This document shows positions 17,099 through 26,381 of a DNA stretch of 60,260 nucleotides, one piece after another. Below the pieces are notes generated by a model, which saw only the letters and a program-made list of their open reading frames with translations, did not search any database and was not told where the DNA came from. Position 1 is the first letter of the stretch. Each line of letters begins with the position of its first letter. A program made the position numbers and the translations under genes. Source of the DNA: Prevotellaceae bacterium (lineage in GTDB: Bacteria; Bacteroidota; Bacteroidia; Bacteroidales; Bacteroidaceae); contig JAISHB010000063.1 in the NCBI GenBank assembly GCA_031262785.1, positions 1 through 60,260 of the forward strand. Reading direction: 5' to 3'.

Positions 17099-18373
17099 TC
17101 AATCGATGAGTTCGAAGCCGGTGTAGGGCACCAAGGCTTGGGGGATGCGGATACCTTCGGACGTTTGATTGTTTTCGAGCAAGGCGGCCACGATGCGGGG
17201 TAATGCCAGTGCCGATCCGTTCAGGGTGTGACATAGTTCGGTCTTCTTATCGGCCATGCGATAGCGGCATTTGAGGCGATTGGCCTGATAGGTGTCGAAG
17301 TTCGAGACAGAGCTAACCTCGAGCCAACGCTTCTGGGCTTCGGAGTAGACTTCAAAGTCGTAGCAGAGGGCGGCAGTAAAGCTCATGTCACCTCCGCATA
17401 GGAGTAGGATGCGGTAGGGAAGCTCCAGCTTCTGCAACAAGCCCTCTACGTGGGCAAGCATCTCTTGATGCGACCGGCGGGAGTGTTCGGGCTTGTCGAT
17501 GCGCACCAACTCTACTTTCGAGAACTCATGTAGACGGTTTAGCCCGCGCACATCCTTACCGTAGGAGCCGGCCTCGCGACGGAAGCATTGCGTGTAGGCA
17601 CAGTTCTTGACGGGGAGTTGCTTCTCCTCGAGAATCACATCGCGATAGATATTGGTCACAGGCACTTCGGCGGTGGGGATAAGGTAGAAATCGTCCACCT
17701 GGCAGTGATACATCTGTCCCTCTTTGTCCGGAAGCTGGCCGGTGCCGTAGCCCGAGGCGGCATTCACCACCGTAGGGGGCATGATCTCGAGGTAACCGGC
17801 CTTGCGGGCTTCGTCCAGGAAGAAGTTGATAAGCGCCCGTTGTAGTTGCGCACCCCTACCTTTATATACGGGGAATCCGGCGCCGGTAATCTTCACACCA
17901 AGGTCGAAATCTATCAGGTCGTACTTCTTAGCCAGCTCCCAGTGCGGAAGGGCATCGACCGGAAGCGGGGTTTCCATGCCGCCCATTCGCACTACCACGT
18001 TGTCTTCGGCGCCGATGCCTTCGGGCACCTCGTCGTAAGGGACATTCGGGATGGCATAGAGCAATGTCTGCAGCGTTTCGGCTGCTTGTTCCATCTCGGC
18101 TTGAAGGGTTTTGTTTGCCTCTTTTAGCTCAGCTACGCGGTTCTTGGCTGCTTCGGCTTCGCTCTTTTTCCCCTCCTTCATGAGTACGCCTATCGACTTG
18201 GACAGCACATTGACCTCGGACAGGTTCGTGTCCAACAGCGCTTGTGTGCTGCGTCGTTTGTCGTTTGCAGCCGTCACTTGTGCCACCATGTCGGACGCAT
18301 TGCGGAAATGTTTCTTCTCTAATCCACGGATCACAGCCTGGGCGTTTTCCGTGATTTGTTTGATAGTAAGCAT
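17099..18373 (-). CDS. serS: serine--tRNA ligase
   Basis: 424 residues, the usual size. The N-terminal helical arm (MLTIKQITENAQAVIRGLEK, then a long coiled coil to about residue 105) binds the tRNA. The catalytic class II core has motif 2 (FRREAGSYGKDVRGLNRLHE) and motif 3 (LNGSALALPRIVAALLENNQ). It charges tRNA-Ser with serine in the cytosol. It is the first gene of an apparent operon with the Nfn-type flavoprotein. A hairpin that ends the rplU-rpmA unit lies upstream at 18399-18440. Confidence 0.97.
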   Translation of the reverse strand: MLTIKQITENAQAVIRGLEKKHFRNASDMVAQVTAANDKRRSTQALLDTNLSEVNVLSKSIGVLMKEGKKSEAEAAKNRVAELKEANKTLQAEMEQAAETLQTLLYAIPNVPYDEVPEGIGAEDNVVVRMGGMETPLPVDALPHWELAKKYDLIDFDLGVKITGAGFPVYKGRGAQLQRALINFFLDEARKAGYLEIMPPTVVNAASGYGTGQLPDKEGQMYHCQVDDFYLIPTAEVPVTNIYRDVILEEKQLPVKNCAYTQCFRREAGSYGKDVRGLNRLHEFSKVELVRIDKPEHSRRSHQEMLAHVEGLLQKLELPYRILLLCGGDMSFTAALCYDFEVYSEAQKRWLEVSSVSNFDTYQANRLKCRYRMADKKTELCHTLNGSALALPRIVAALLENNQTSEGIRIPQALVPYTGFELID

Positions 18374-18398
18374 ATTGTGTAGGGTTATCTATGATAAA

Positions 18399-18440
18399 GC
18401 AAAGGGACACAATCCTTCGGACTGTATCCCTCTCCTTTGC
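18399..18440 (-). terminator. terminator downstream of rplU-rpmA
   Basis: An imperfect hairpin with outer arms GCAAAG/CTTTGC, inner arms GGGACACAATCC/GGACTGTATCCC and a TTCG tetraloop. It lies 18 bp after the rpmA stop on the minus strand and just upstream of serS. Confidence 0.65.
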
Positions 18441-18457
18441 TATTCGTTTATCGAGAT

Positions 18458-18727
18458 CTATGCCTCCGCCTTTTCTGCAGGGAGTACAGAAACATAGCGG
18501 CGGCTTTCGCGACCCTTCTTAAATTGAACCGTTCCGTCTACCAAGGCAAACAGGGTGTGGTCTTTGCCCATGCCGATGTTCAAACCCGGATGAAACTCGG
18601 TTCCTCGTTGGCGTACTATGATGTTACCAGCCTTGCAGGCTTCGCCACCAAATATTTTCACGCCTAATCGTTTACTTTCTGATTCGCGGCCGTTCTTAGA
18701 ACTGCCGACACCTTTTTTATGTGCCAT
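18458..18727 (-). CDS. rpmA: 50S ribosomal protein L27
   Basis: 89 residues beginning [16 protein letters not shown], the conserved L27 N-terminal tail that reaches the peptidyl-transferase centre; no cleavable Firmicute-type extension is present. The central motif [20 protein letters not shown] is standard. It lies 25 bp downstream of rplU. Confidence 0.97.
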   Translation of the reverse strand: MAHKKGVGSSKNGRESESKRLGVKIFGGEACKAGNIIVRQRGTEFHPGLNIGMGKDHTLFALVDGTVQFKKGRESRRYVSVLPAEKAEA

Positions 18728-18752
18728 TTCTTCTTGTTGTTTTTTAGGTGGG

Positions 18753-19070
18753 TTAAGCTACTACTTCGGTGATGGTTAACTCGGTGAACTGTTGGCGGTG
18801 ACCATTGAGCTTGCGATGTCCTTTTCTTCTCTTCTTGTGGAACACCAGCACCTTGTCGCCTTTTACCAAATTGGATTTTACTTGGCAAATCACCTTGGCG
18901 CCTTCTACGGTGGGAGTGCCTACGGTAACGGCTCCGTCGTTGTCTACCAATAAAACCTTGTCAAACTCTACTGTTGCCCCATCTTCCGATTGTTGGATGT
19001 GATGAACAAACAGTTTCTTGCCGGCCTCTGCCTTGAATTGCTGACCGTTGATTTCTACAATTGCGTACAT
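18753..19070 (-). CDS. rplU: 50S ribosomal protein L21
   Basis: 105 residues starting [20 protein letters not shown], with the L21 signature [20 protein letters not shown] near the C-terminus. It binds 23S rRNA in the large subunit. First gene of the rplU-rpmA operon. Its transcript should carry a leader of about 90 nt, from the promoter at 19168-19198, with imperfect hairpins that might allow autogenous control; that is a guess. Confidence 0.97.
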   Translation of the reverse strand: MYAIVEINGQQFKAEAGKKLFVHHIQQSEDGATVEFDKVLLVDNDGAVTVGTPTVEGAKVICQVKSNLVKGDKVLVFHKKRRKGHRKLNGHRQQFTELTITEVVA

Positions 19071-19167
19071 AATCGCATTCTTAACTAATATAAGTTAGCT
19101 CCGGCGGGTGGCTTCTCAAATTCGGTTTGAAGCGCTTGATTTGAACCCGTTGCGGAATAATCGGTCG

Positions 19168-19198
19168 CAAAAGTAGTGCTTAATTTTCTATCCTACAA
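19168..19198 (-). promoter_or_regulatory. rplU: rplU-rpmA promoter
   Basis: On the minus strand TTG (19196-19198), a 20-bp spacer and TACTTTTG (19168-19175) match the full Bacteroidetes housekeeping promoter (-33 TTG, -7 TAnnTTTG). This is one of the two best promoters in the window. Confidence 0.8.
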
Positions 19199-19271
19199 CT
19201 TATTACGCTACTTTTCCGCTGTGAGTGGGAAGAAAAACAGGCAAACTTCTCGCCGTTTCAACAAAAATAGA

Positions 19272-19279
19272 TACTTTTA
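19272..19279 (+). promoter_or_regulatory. hppA: possible -7 box of hppA
   Basis: TACTTTTA differs from TAnnTTTG only in the last base and lies 55 nt before the ATG at 19335. No clear -33 element was found. Confidence 0.4.
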
Positions 19280-19334
19280 GCCCTTCGTTAAAAGAAACTA
19301 TCATCGAAATACTTACTGTTTAATCTCATTTACC

Positions 19335-21566
19335 ATGGACAATTTACTTTTCTGGTTTATCCCCGTTGCGTCGATTGTGGCGCTTGGTTTTGCCTGGCAT
19401 TTCTACTGCCAGATGATGAAAGAAAGCGAAGGCACCGACACCATGAAGAAGATTGCGCTGTACGTCAGAGAGGGTGCAATGGCATACCTCAAGCAGCAGT
19501 ACAAGGTTGTGCTGATCGTCTTCGTGGTGCTCGCCCTGTTTTTTGCCGTTTTGGCTTTCGGTTTCAATGTACAGAACAAATGGGTGCCCTTCGCCTTCCT
19601 CACGGGAGGTTTCTTCTCGGGGCTGGCCGGCTTCATCGGCATGAAAACAGCCACCTACGCATCGGCGCGCACCACACACGCCGCCCGCACCGGGCTTAAC
19701 AGAGGGTTGCGCATCGCATTCCGCTCGGGAGCCGTCATGGGCTTGACGGTGGTGGGCTTGGGACTGCTCGACATCTCCATCTGGTTTGTTGTGCTCAGCT
19801 ACTTTGTGGATGCGGTCTCCACCGCGCAAAAGATGGTGATCATCACCACCACCATGCTCACCTTCGGGATGGGAGCTTCCACGCAAGCGCTCTTCGCACG
19901 GGTGGGCGGCGGCATCTATACCAAGGCCGCCGACGTGGGTGCCGACCTGGTGGGAAAGGTGGAAGCCGGCATTCCCGAAGATGACCCGCGCAACCCGGCC
20001 ACGATTGCCGACAACGTGGGCGATAACGTGGGTGACGTGGCCGGTATGGGTGCCGACCTCTACGAATCATACTGCGGTTCGATTCTCTCCACGGCGGCAC
20101 TGGGTGCCTCGGCCTTTTATGTCATGGGTGGCGAGGTGCAACTCAAAGCCATCCTGGCGCCCATGCTGATTGCCGCCTTAGGCATCCTGCTCTCCATCTT
20201 GGGCATCTACTTAGTACGCACCAAAGAGGGCGCCGACATGAAGCAACTGCTCGGTGCACTGGGACGCGGCACCAATACGGCTGCCATCCTGATTGCCATC
20301 GGCACGTTCGGCATTCTCTACATGCTGGGACTGGAGAATTGGCTGGGACTTTCGTTCTCGGTCATCAGCGGATTGCTGGCCGGCGTAATCATCGGGCAAT
20401 CTACCGAGTATTATACTTCCCATTCCTATCGTCCTACGCGGCGAGTCTCGGAAGCGGGAAAGACCGGTCCGGCCACCGTGATTATCTCGGGCATCGGTTT
20501 GGGCATGCTTTCCACGGCCATCCCCGTGGTTACCATTGCCATTGCCGTGATTTTGGCCTATCTCTGCGCCATCGGCTTCGACGTGGAACAGATGATTTCG
20601 GCCGGCAACATGACCAAGGGTCTCTACGGCATCGGTATCGCCGCCGTGGGGATGCTTTCGACCCTTGGCATCACGTTGGCCACCGACGCCTACGGCCCCA
20701 TCGCCGACAATGCCGGGGGGAACGCCGAAATGAGCGGGTTGGAACCCGAAGTACGGCATCGTACCGACGCACTCGACGCCTTGGGCAACACCACGGCCGC
20801 CACGGGCAAGGGATTTGCCATCGGATCGGCTGCCCTGACGGCGTTGGCGCTGCTCGCCTCCTACATTGAAGAGATCAAGATTGGCTTGTCGCGCTTGGCC
20901 GACGGGGCGGCCGACGGATTGGTGCGTGTGGGCACCGACATGCTCGACAAGGCGCAAATCGAGGCCTCGACGATTGTCGACTTCATCGGCTATTACCAGA
21001 TGAACGTGATGAATCCCAAGGTATTGGCCGGCATCTTCATCGGTTCGATGATGGCGTTCATGTTCTGCGGCTTGACGATGAACGCCGTGGGACGGGCTGC
21101 GCAAAGCATGGTCGAAGAGGTGCGCCGTCAGTTCCGGGAAATCAAAGGCATCCTCACCGGACAGGCCACGCCCGACTATGCGCGGTGCGTAGAAATCTCC
21201 ACACGCGGCGCCCAACGGGAGATGGTGCTCCCCTCGCTCTTGGCCATCATCATTCCGGTGGCGATGGGACTGATTTTCGGCGTGGCCGGCGTGATCGGAT
21301 TGCTGGTGGGCGGCTTAGGCAGCGGCTTTGTGTTGGCCATCTTCATGGCGAACGCCGGCGGCGCCTGGGATAACGCCAAGAAGCATGTCGAAGAGGGCAA
21401 CTTCGGGGGCAAGGGCAGCGACGTACACAAGGCTACCGTGGTGGGCGACACCGTGGGCGACCCGTTCAAAGACACTTCCGGCCCGAGCTTGAACATCCTC
21501 ATTAAATTGATGAGCATGGTCTCCATCGTCATGGCCGGACTCACCGTAGCGTGGAGCTTGTTCTAA
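19335..21566 (+). CDS. hppA: K+-dependent ion-translocating membrane pyrophosphatase
   Basis: 743 residues with about 16 hydrophobic segments. It hydrolyses pyrophosphate and pumps H+ and/or Na+ across the inner membrane. The substrate-binding motif [20 protein letters not shown] is followed by [20 protein letters not shown]; a second acidic cluster is [27 protein letters not shown] carries Ala where K+-independent enzymes have Lys, indicating the K+-dependent class. Some Bacteroides relatives pump both Na+ and H+; which ion moves here cannot be read with confidence. Transcribed singly, with a 36-bp perfect palindrome 22 bp after the stop. Confidence 0.95.
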   Translation: MDNLLFWFIPVASIVALGFAWHFYCQMMKESEGTDTMKKIALYVREGAMAYLKQQYKVVLIVFVVLALFFAVLAFGFNVQNKWVPFAFLTGGFFSGLAGFIGMKTATYASARTTHAARTGLNRGLRIAFRSGAVMGLTVVGLGLLDISIWFVVLSYFVDAVSTAQKMVIITTTMLTFGMGASTQALFARVGGGIYTKAADVGADLVGKVEAGIPEDDPRNPATIADNVGDNVGDVAGMGADLYESYCGSILSTAALGASAFYVMGGEVQLKAILAPMLIAALGILLSILGIYLVRTKEGADMKQLLGALGRGTNTAAILIAIGTFGILYMLGLENWLGLSFSVISGLLAGVIIGQSTEYYTSHSYRPTRRVSEAGKTGPATVIISGIGLGMLSTAIPVVTIAIAVILAYLCAIGFDVEQMISAGNMTKGLYGIGIAAVGMLSTLGITLATDAYGPIADNAGGNAEMSGLEPEVRHRTDALDALGNTTAATGKGFAIGSAALTALALLASYIEEIKIGLSRLADGAADGLVRVGTDMLDKAQIEASTIVDFIGYYQMNVMNPKVLAGIFIGSMMAFMFCGLTMNAVGRAAQSMVEEVRRQFREIKGILTGQATPDYARCVEISTRGAQREMVLPSLLAIIIPVAMGLIFGVAGVIGLLVGGLGSGFVLAIFMANAGGAWDNAKKHVEEGNFGGKGSDVHKATVVGDTVGDPFKDTSGPSLNILIKLMSMVSIVMAGLTVAWSLF

Positions 21567-21588
21567 GCCGATCGCTCCAAACAGCAAC

Positions 21589-21624
21589 GAAACACCCTTG
21601 CGAAGCGCTTCGCAAGGGTGTTTC
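21589..21624. terminator. 36-bp perfect palindrome after hppA
   Basis: GAAACACCCTTGCGAAGC is followed directly by its exact reverse complement GCTTCGCAAGGGTGTTTC. It lies 22 bp after the hppA stop and probably acts as its terminator, although no long T-run follows. An extra imperfect CAAC/GTTG flank extends it. Confidence 0.7.
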
Positions 21625-21800
21625 ATTGTTGTACGGGGCTGTCGTCGGGCAGCGCGAAGCTTCTGCATACGTGGAGGCTTCGTTGTTAGCCGGAGGCGAG
21701 GCTTCCGCATACGTGGAGGCTTCGCCCCTGGCCGACACCAGCTCCATACAGCGATGAGTGAAGCAAGCGGCGGCCGACACCAGCTCCACTCATCGCTGTT
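21617..21800. repeat. diverged 42-bp tandem array between hppA and the protease gene
   Basis: GCATACGTGGAGGCTTCG occurs at 21665 and 21707 and GGCCGACACCAGCTCCA at 21730 and 21772, each pair exactly 42 bp apart. Flanking blocks align at the same period, giving about four to five decayed units. ACAGCGATGAGTG (21748-21760) and its reverse complement CACTCATCGCTGT (21787-21799) form a 13-bp inverted repeat. A minus-strand frame reads a 14-residue repeat, but no real gene is supported. Confidence 0.8.
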
Positions 21801-21834
21801 TAAGGCTCTCTTCGGCCGATGGTGCCCTGTCCCC

Positions 21835-24396
21835 TCAGCGTTTGACGAACTTGGCGCGGTAGGACTTTCCGTCGGCAGTCTGCACCTGCACAATGTAGTA
21901 GCCCGCCGGCAAGTGCCCCACCGAAAGCCGGTAGCGGTCGTCCGCCGCCCGGGCGGGTTGCTGCTGCAGTACCAATTGTCCGCCCACATCGTAGATGCGG
22001 ATCATCGTCGCCTCCCCCGGAGCGCGCAAGGTCAGCGTCTCTCCCACGGGTTGGTCGTAGATGAGGAGCGACGACGGATCGCCGGCAGGCTGCTCGATGC
22101 CGGTGGCGGGCGTCACCGAGAAGTAGGCCTGCAGCACCGAGATGTTGGGGTTGTACCCTTCCGTCTGCGGCTCGCACAACACCACCACATAGTCGCCCAC
22201 CGGCAGCCGGGCGTCGAACATCTCCTCGAAGGCGTAGGGCACGTTCTTCTCCACCTGCACATTGACGTAGTGTTGCGCCAGCGAACTCCCGCCGCTGGCG
22301 GGGAAGAAGCCCATGTACAAGGTTTTCGAGTAGACGTTGCCCAGCCCGCTCAAGGAGAAGTCGGCCAACATCTTCACCGACTCGCCCACGGCCAAGGTGT
22401 TCTTCTCCAGGCGGCCGTTACGCACCACCAACGCGGGAGTTCCGTAGGCAAAATGCACCGTGACCTGCTGCGAGGCGCCCACGGCGTAGAGCGCGTTGCC
22501 CCATTGCACGGCCGGCGTAATCAAGTACTCCCCTTCCGCCAGGTCGGTGTTGACCGCGGCGCGGTTGGAGACCAGCAAGCCGCTCAAGTTGAGCTGCTGC
22601 TCGGTGCCCGGCTTGAGCCAGAGGTCGCGCGTGGCGATGAACGAGGTGAGGGTGGGGTTTTCCCCGGCCGTTTGGATGGCGATGCCCGTCTGGCCGTAGA
22701 AATCATCGCCCGTGCGGTTGCTCACATTGGCCAGTGTCAGGTTAAAATAGCCGTTGCGGCCGCCGAAGAGCTTCTGTTCTACCGACAACGTGCCCGCGAG
22801 CCTGCTTTTCACCTCGAAGGGCAGCGTAAACGGGGTGATGACGCACTCCGTCCCACTGACCACCAGGGTAAACTGCGTCTGGAATCCGGCGCCCCCGCGC
22901 ATGGGCACCCAATCGGCGTCGCGCTGCTCTTTGGAGGCGGGGTAGAGCGCATACGTTCCGTCCGTCATCGTCGCGGGGATTTGCACTTCCAGGGGAATCC
23001 GGCCGTAACCGTAGGCCGAGGCGAGGTCGGAGAGCGGATACGGGGTGATGTTCAACCGTTCCCGGGTGCCGTCCTTCTGGGCAATGATGCCCAACTGCCC
23101 GCTGACAAAGCGGGTGCTCACATTAAAGCAGTTCTGCAGCGTCATCGTGAAGGATTCGCCCTTCGCCACCGTTGTTTGGCTCAGCAGCACGTCGTCTTCC
23201 AGGATAAACTCCGAGGTGTAGACGGTACCTTCCTTGGGGGGCTGGAAACCCAGAATCATTCCTTGGTCACCCACGTAGCCGCCCTCTCCACTGTCGCCTC
23301 CGCCAATGCCGGTTGAATAGGGATTGAGCAGCGACACCTCGAAGTAGCCGTTGTTCGAGCCGCCCCAGCCCCAATTCACGTGCACCAGGTCCCCGTCGTC
23401 GTAGCCGTCGAAGACAAACTCGTGCCCCACCGACGGAGAGTAGCCGTCGTAGATCACCGGCCTCCCCTCGCTCAGCTCCGTCTTGAGCAGTTCCATCCAC
23501 TCCGGGGCCGAGTAGTAGCTACGCTTGAGGTAGCGCATGTTCGCATCGTAGCCGAAGTGGTCAATCAGGGCGTCGGCCACGGCAAACGACATCGCACCCG
23601 AACTGCCGGGCGAATAGTTCATATCCACCGCCACGCCGCAGGCATACATCAGCTGGGCGATGGCCTTGAGTTGCGTCTGGCTGGGCGTGCCCGTCTGGTA
23701 TTGCGGCAGCGTGTTGTCCCAGTCGAACGTGGTGTTGCCGTAGTCGAACCAGTAGGTGGTCTTGTTGCTGCTCAACTCGTAGGAGTGCTGCCCGATTCCT
23801 TGCGCGGGATAGTGATAGAACTTTAGGATGGTGGCCATGGCCGTGGCTACGCATCCGGTCACGCTTCTGCCGCCGCCCACCACCGGACAGTCGTTGTTGT
23901 AGGGGGCGTCTTGGTTGTAATTGATCTCGCCCAACAGCGGAGAGACGCTCGGGGCGAGCGCCGCCCGGGGCTTTTGCTGCAGCGGCTCGGCGATGTCGGG
24001 CTGCCTGACCTCCAGCGTGCCATACGCCTGGCGGTATTGCCGCAGCCAGCCCAACATGTTTTCGGGAAGAGAGGAGGTGACGAAAGCCCCCTCGTGCGAA
24101 TAGCCCAGGATGGGACGCATCCGGTCGTCGCCCGAAACAATCACATAGGCGGCATCCCCCCGATTGTATACATAGAAGGCAGCCTCGGCCGTCTGTCCGG
24201 TGCGCGTCGAGGCATCGTCCAACAAATCGCCCGAGAGCGCCACCAGCTGCACTTCATCACCCGCGTTGCGGGTGGTTTGCCCCGATTGGGCAAAGAATGT
24301 ACGGGCAATGGTCAGTGCCTCTTGGGCGGAACGCTGGGCACCCCATACAATCCCTCCGGCTACAAACAGCCAAGCTAAGAGTAGTACCTTTTTCAT
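21835..24396 (-). CDS. C10 family (streptopain/PrtT-like) cysteine protease with type IX secretion sorting domain
   Basis: 853 residues from the ATG at 24396; the open frame is 16 codons longer, but MKKVLLLAWLFVAGGIVWGA is a clean signal peptide. A Spi-like propeptide region (about 20-145) precedes the C10 domain. The catalytic cysteine is Cys182 in SVTGCVATAMATILKFYHYP and the histidine is His325 in SVGHEFVFDGYDD, with NWGWGG downstream. A long beta-rich region follows. The last 75 residues (from PVGETLTLRA to AKFVKR) form a type A type IX sorting domain with the usual MIRIYDVGGQLV and LPAGYYIVQV strands. Relatives include PrtT of Porphyromonas gingivalis and interpain of Prevotella. Secretion by type IX to the surface or medium and protein degradation are expected. 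It lies 119 bp downstream of the SusCD-lipoprotein genes, behind a hairpin. Confidence 0.93.
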   Translation of the reverse strand: MKKVLLLAWLFVAGGIVWGAQRSAQEALTIARTFFAQSGQTTRNAGDEVQLVALSGDLLDDASTRTGQTAEAAFYVYNRGDAAYVIVSGDDRMRPILGYSHEGAFVTSSLPENMLGWLRQYRQAYGTLEVRQPDIAEPLQQKPRAALAPSVSPLLGEINYNQDAPYNNDCPVVGGGRSVTGCVATAMATILKFYHYPAQGIGQHSYELSSNKTTYWFDYGNTTFDWDNTLPQYQTGTPSQTQLKAIAQLMYACGVAVDMNYSPGSSGAMSFAVADALIDHFGYDANMRYLKRSYYSAPEWMELLKTELSEGRPVIYDGYSPSVGHEFVFDGYDDGDLVHVNWGWGGSNNGYFEVSLLNPYSTGIGGGDSGEGGYVGDQGMILGFQPPKEGTVYTSEFILEDDVLLSQTTVAKGESFTMTLQNCFNVSTRFVSGQLGIIAQKDGTRERLNITPYPLSDLASAYGYGRIPLEVQIPATMTDGTYALYPASKEQRDADWVPMRGGAGFQTQFTLVVSGTECVITPFTLPFEVKSRLAGTLSVEQKLFGGRNGYFNLTLANVSNRTGDDFYGQTGIAIQTAGENPTLTSFIATRDLWLKPGTEQQLNLSGLLVSNRAAVNTDLAEGEYLITPAVQWGNALYAVGASQQVTVHFAYGTPALVVRNGRLEKNTLAVGESVKMLADFSLSGLGNVYSKTLYMGFFPASGGSSLAQHYVNVQVEKNVPYAFEEMFDARLPVGDYVVVLCEPQTEGYNPNISVLQAYFSVTPATGIEQPAGDPSSLLIYDQPVGETLTLRAPGEATMIRIYDVGGQLVLQQQPARAADDRYRLSVGHLPAGYYIVQVQTADGKSYRAKFVKR

Positions 24397-24434
24397 GGAA
24401 TAATAGTTGAAATGAATTAGAATAATAGGAAGAA

Positions 24435-24473
24435 AGGGAACCAAGAAGATGCAAATAAGCGCCTTGGTTCCCT
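24435..24473 (-). terminator. hairpin between the surface lipoprotein and protease genes
   Basis: AGGGAACCAAG and CTTGGTTCCCT form a perfect 11-bp stem with a 17-nt loop. On the minus strand it is followed by TTCTTCC, 43 bp after the lipoprotein stop. It may terminate or attenuate transcription from the sus genes into the protease gene. Confidence 0.65.
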
Positions 24474-24515
24474 CTCGTTATCAATCAATGTGTCCGCATC
24501 AGACGGAACGCTCGA

Positions 24516-26348
24516 TTATCGCCCGGGGAAACTCAGGTTTCCGGCTGCCGCATTGTCAAGCACGGCAATGGCTTTCTTTCCCGCCGTCGAATCGATAACG
24601 GTACCCACCTTCAGCGAGCGATTGCTCTTTATCGGCAAAGCCGCTTTATAGTGTGGCCCGGAGAAAGAGGGAACAAAATGAGTGGCTTCGGGTGCGCTCG
24701 AGGTGATCGGTATCCAATTTAGTTCAACTGCATTGACTAACGACCAGTCTTTTTCTTGAGCAAAGAATCCTATCATATTCCACTGTCCGGTGTTTGCCGG
24801 ATTGTTTACGAACAGCAAGGAGCCGTCCGACAATAGTCCGCCGATAAGCGATTCCTTTCCGCCGGCGTCAAGTTTATTTTCGGCATCGTTAAGCATGGTT
24901 GCATAAACGGGAAGACCCGAGTATGTTTTCATTTGCTGAAAACCAAAAGATAGCCAACCGGTTGCTTGATCCACCTCCATGTAGAAGGTATCATCATAAC
25001 CGGGCAACGGCAACAATCCCGTGACGGACACAACGGCGTCATCTATTTTGGTCACCGTTGCCTGTACTTGTCCGGCGTCCGATGTGGAGACACTCCATTT
25101 GCCCACATAGTCGTCGATACTCTTGCCTTCCTGCAAATCACCCAGCGGATTGCCTGTGGAGAAGTCAAAAGATACGGTTGCATATTCTTGTGCCTTGTTT
25201 TCGGCATATGTTACGATGATTGCTGTCATAGCACCACTCATATCGCAGGGAACCTGTACCATTCCGTCCGCATTCACTGCAACGGATTCAACGGAACCGT
25301 CTATGATGCCGTTAAGAACAGCTTGTTCATTGCCTCTACGGGCTATTGCAATCTTGGCCGATGCAACATCGGCTCCCAACGTGTCGGCGATGATTGCATA
25401 ATTGTTACCGGCAATATCCACAAAACGACCTTTGTAGGTAAGTTCGGCTGAGTAGTCTTTGACTTCTATACCGGGCATAGCGATCATAAATTTCCCATTT
25501 GTATTGCCATAATACAAGCTGGTACCCAACGAAGCCAATACTTGATTTGCAGGGAATGTGATGATACCATTAGCATACATACCCCACATATCTGCAGTGG
25601 GTGTCTTACCATTATCCGCCGTGTAAGCAGCAAAGCTATAAATGCCAAGAGGACCGTCCGAGTTATCCAGCGTAATACCCAATGCTTGATGCGTGATATA
25701 GACCTCATTCGGGTTGGTTGCATTAATTTCCAAATAATAGTCGCGACTGGTGTCTTTAACACCCAGGGGATATTTCGCATACGGATTCACCAAACGGAAC
25801 AATCCCGGCGTCAGCTCATTCTCTTGGATTTCAACTTTCAAATCAACAACATCTAACTCATACAACGGTCCTATCACATCTTCCCGATAAAGCCCTTCTC
25901 CCAACGACTTCCAAGGAGAAGGAATACCCAATCGGAAGGTGTACGAAGAGTTGGCATAAGGAGTGGAACCGTCTGCTGCCACCGTCAGTGTGATTTCCTT
26001 GTAATCGTCATAGGCAATCTGCTCCGGATCATACGAAATGATGAGTTGTGTGGTGGCGGCTCCTGCGGCAAATGTTACCGAAGAAGGAATGGTATAAAGT
26101 CCGTCACCGCCCACGGAGGAGATGTTTACCGTTGCCGCTGCCTCAACCTTGGCACGAGAAACTTCAATTTGAACGGAAGAGGCGTCCTTGGTCACATCAA
26201 TCGTTGCAGGCAAGGTGTTGGAGAAAAACACCTGCGCGTTGTCCGGTAATTCTCCCCGGACGTACTTCTCTGCTTCCGATTCACAGCCGGAAAGAAGCAC
26301 AATCATGCTGCAGAGCGCAGCACTGATTAATAATCTATATTGTTTCAT
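24516..26348 (-). CDS. SusE/F-position surface lipoprotein
   Basis: 610 residues with lipobox MIVLLSGC (Cys22) followed by the acidic segment ESEAEK, consistent with surface export in Bacteroidetes. Residues about 35-140 look like a Calx-beta/Ig-like sandwich (ATIDVTKDASSVQIEVSRAK, DYKEITLTVAADGS). The rest is beta-rich with no catalytic motif recognised. It starts 33 bp after susD, the position usually taken by SusE/SusF-type substrate-binding lipoproteins. Its ligand is unknown; the neighbouring secreted protease suggests peptide or protein rather than glycan, which is inference. Base composition is visibly less GC-rich than the genes after 52 kb. Confidence 0.8.
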   Translation of the reverse strand: MKQYRLLISAALCSMIVLLSGCESEAEKYVRGELPDNAQVFFSNTLPATIDVTKDASSVQIEVSRAKVEAAATVNISSVGGDGLYTIPSSVTFAAGAATTQLIISYDPEQIAYDDYKEITLTVAADGSTPYANSSYTFRLGIPSPWKSLGEGLYREDVIGPLYELDVVDLKVEIQENELTPGLFRLVNPYAKYPLGVKDTSRDYYLEINATNPNEVYITHQALGITLDNSDGPLGIYSFAAYTADNGKTPTADMWGMYANGIITFPANQVLASLGTSLYYGNTNGKFMIAMPGIEVKDYSAELTYKGRFVDIAGNNYAIIADTLGADVASAKIAIARRGNEQAVLNGIIDGSVESVAVNADGMVQVPCDMSGAMTAIIVTYAENKAQEYATVSFDFSTGNPLGDLQEGKSIDDYVGKWSVSTSDAGQVQATVTKIDDAVVSVTGLLPLPGYDDTFYMEVDQATGWLSFGFQQMKTYSGLPVYATMLNDAENKLDAGGKESLIGGLLSDGSLLFVNNPANTGQWNMIGFFAQEKDWSLVNAVELNWIPITSSAPEATHFVPSFSGPHYKAALPIKSNRSLKVGTVIDSTAGKKAIAVLDNAAAGNLSFPGR

Positions 26349-26381
26349 ACGTTTCTATTTTTTATAAATGAATTAGACCGA

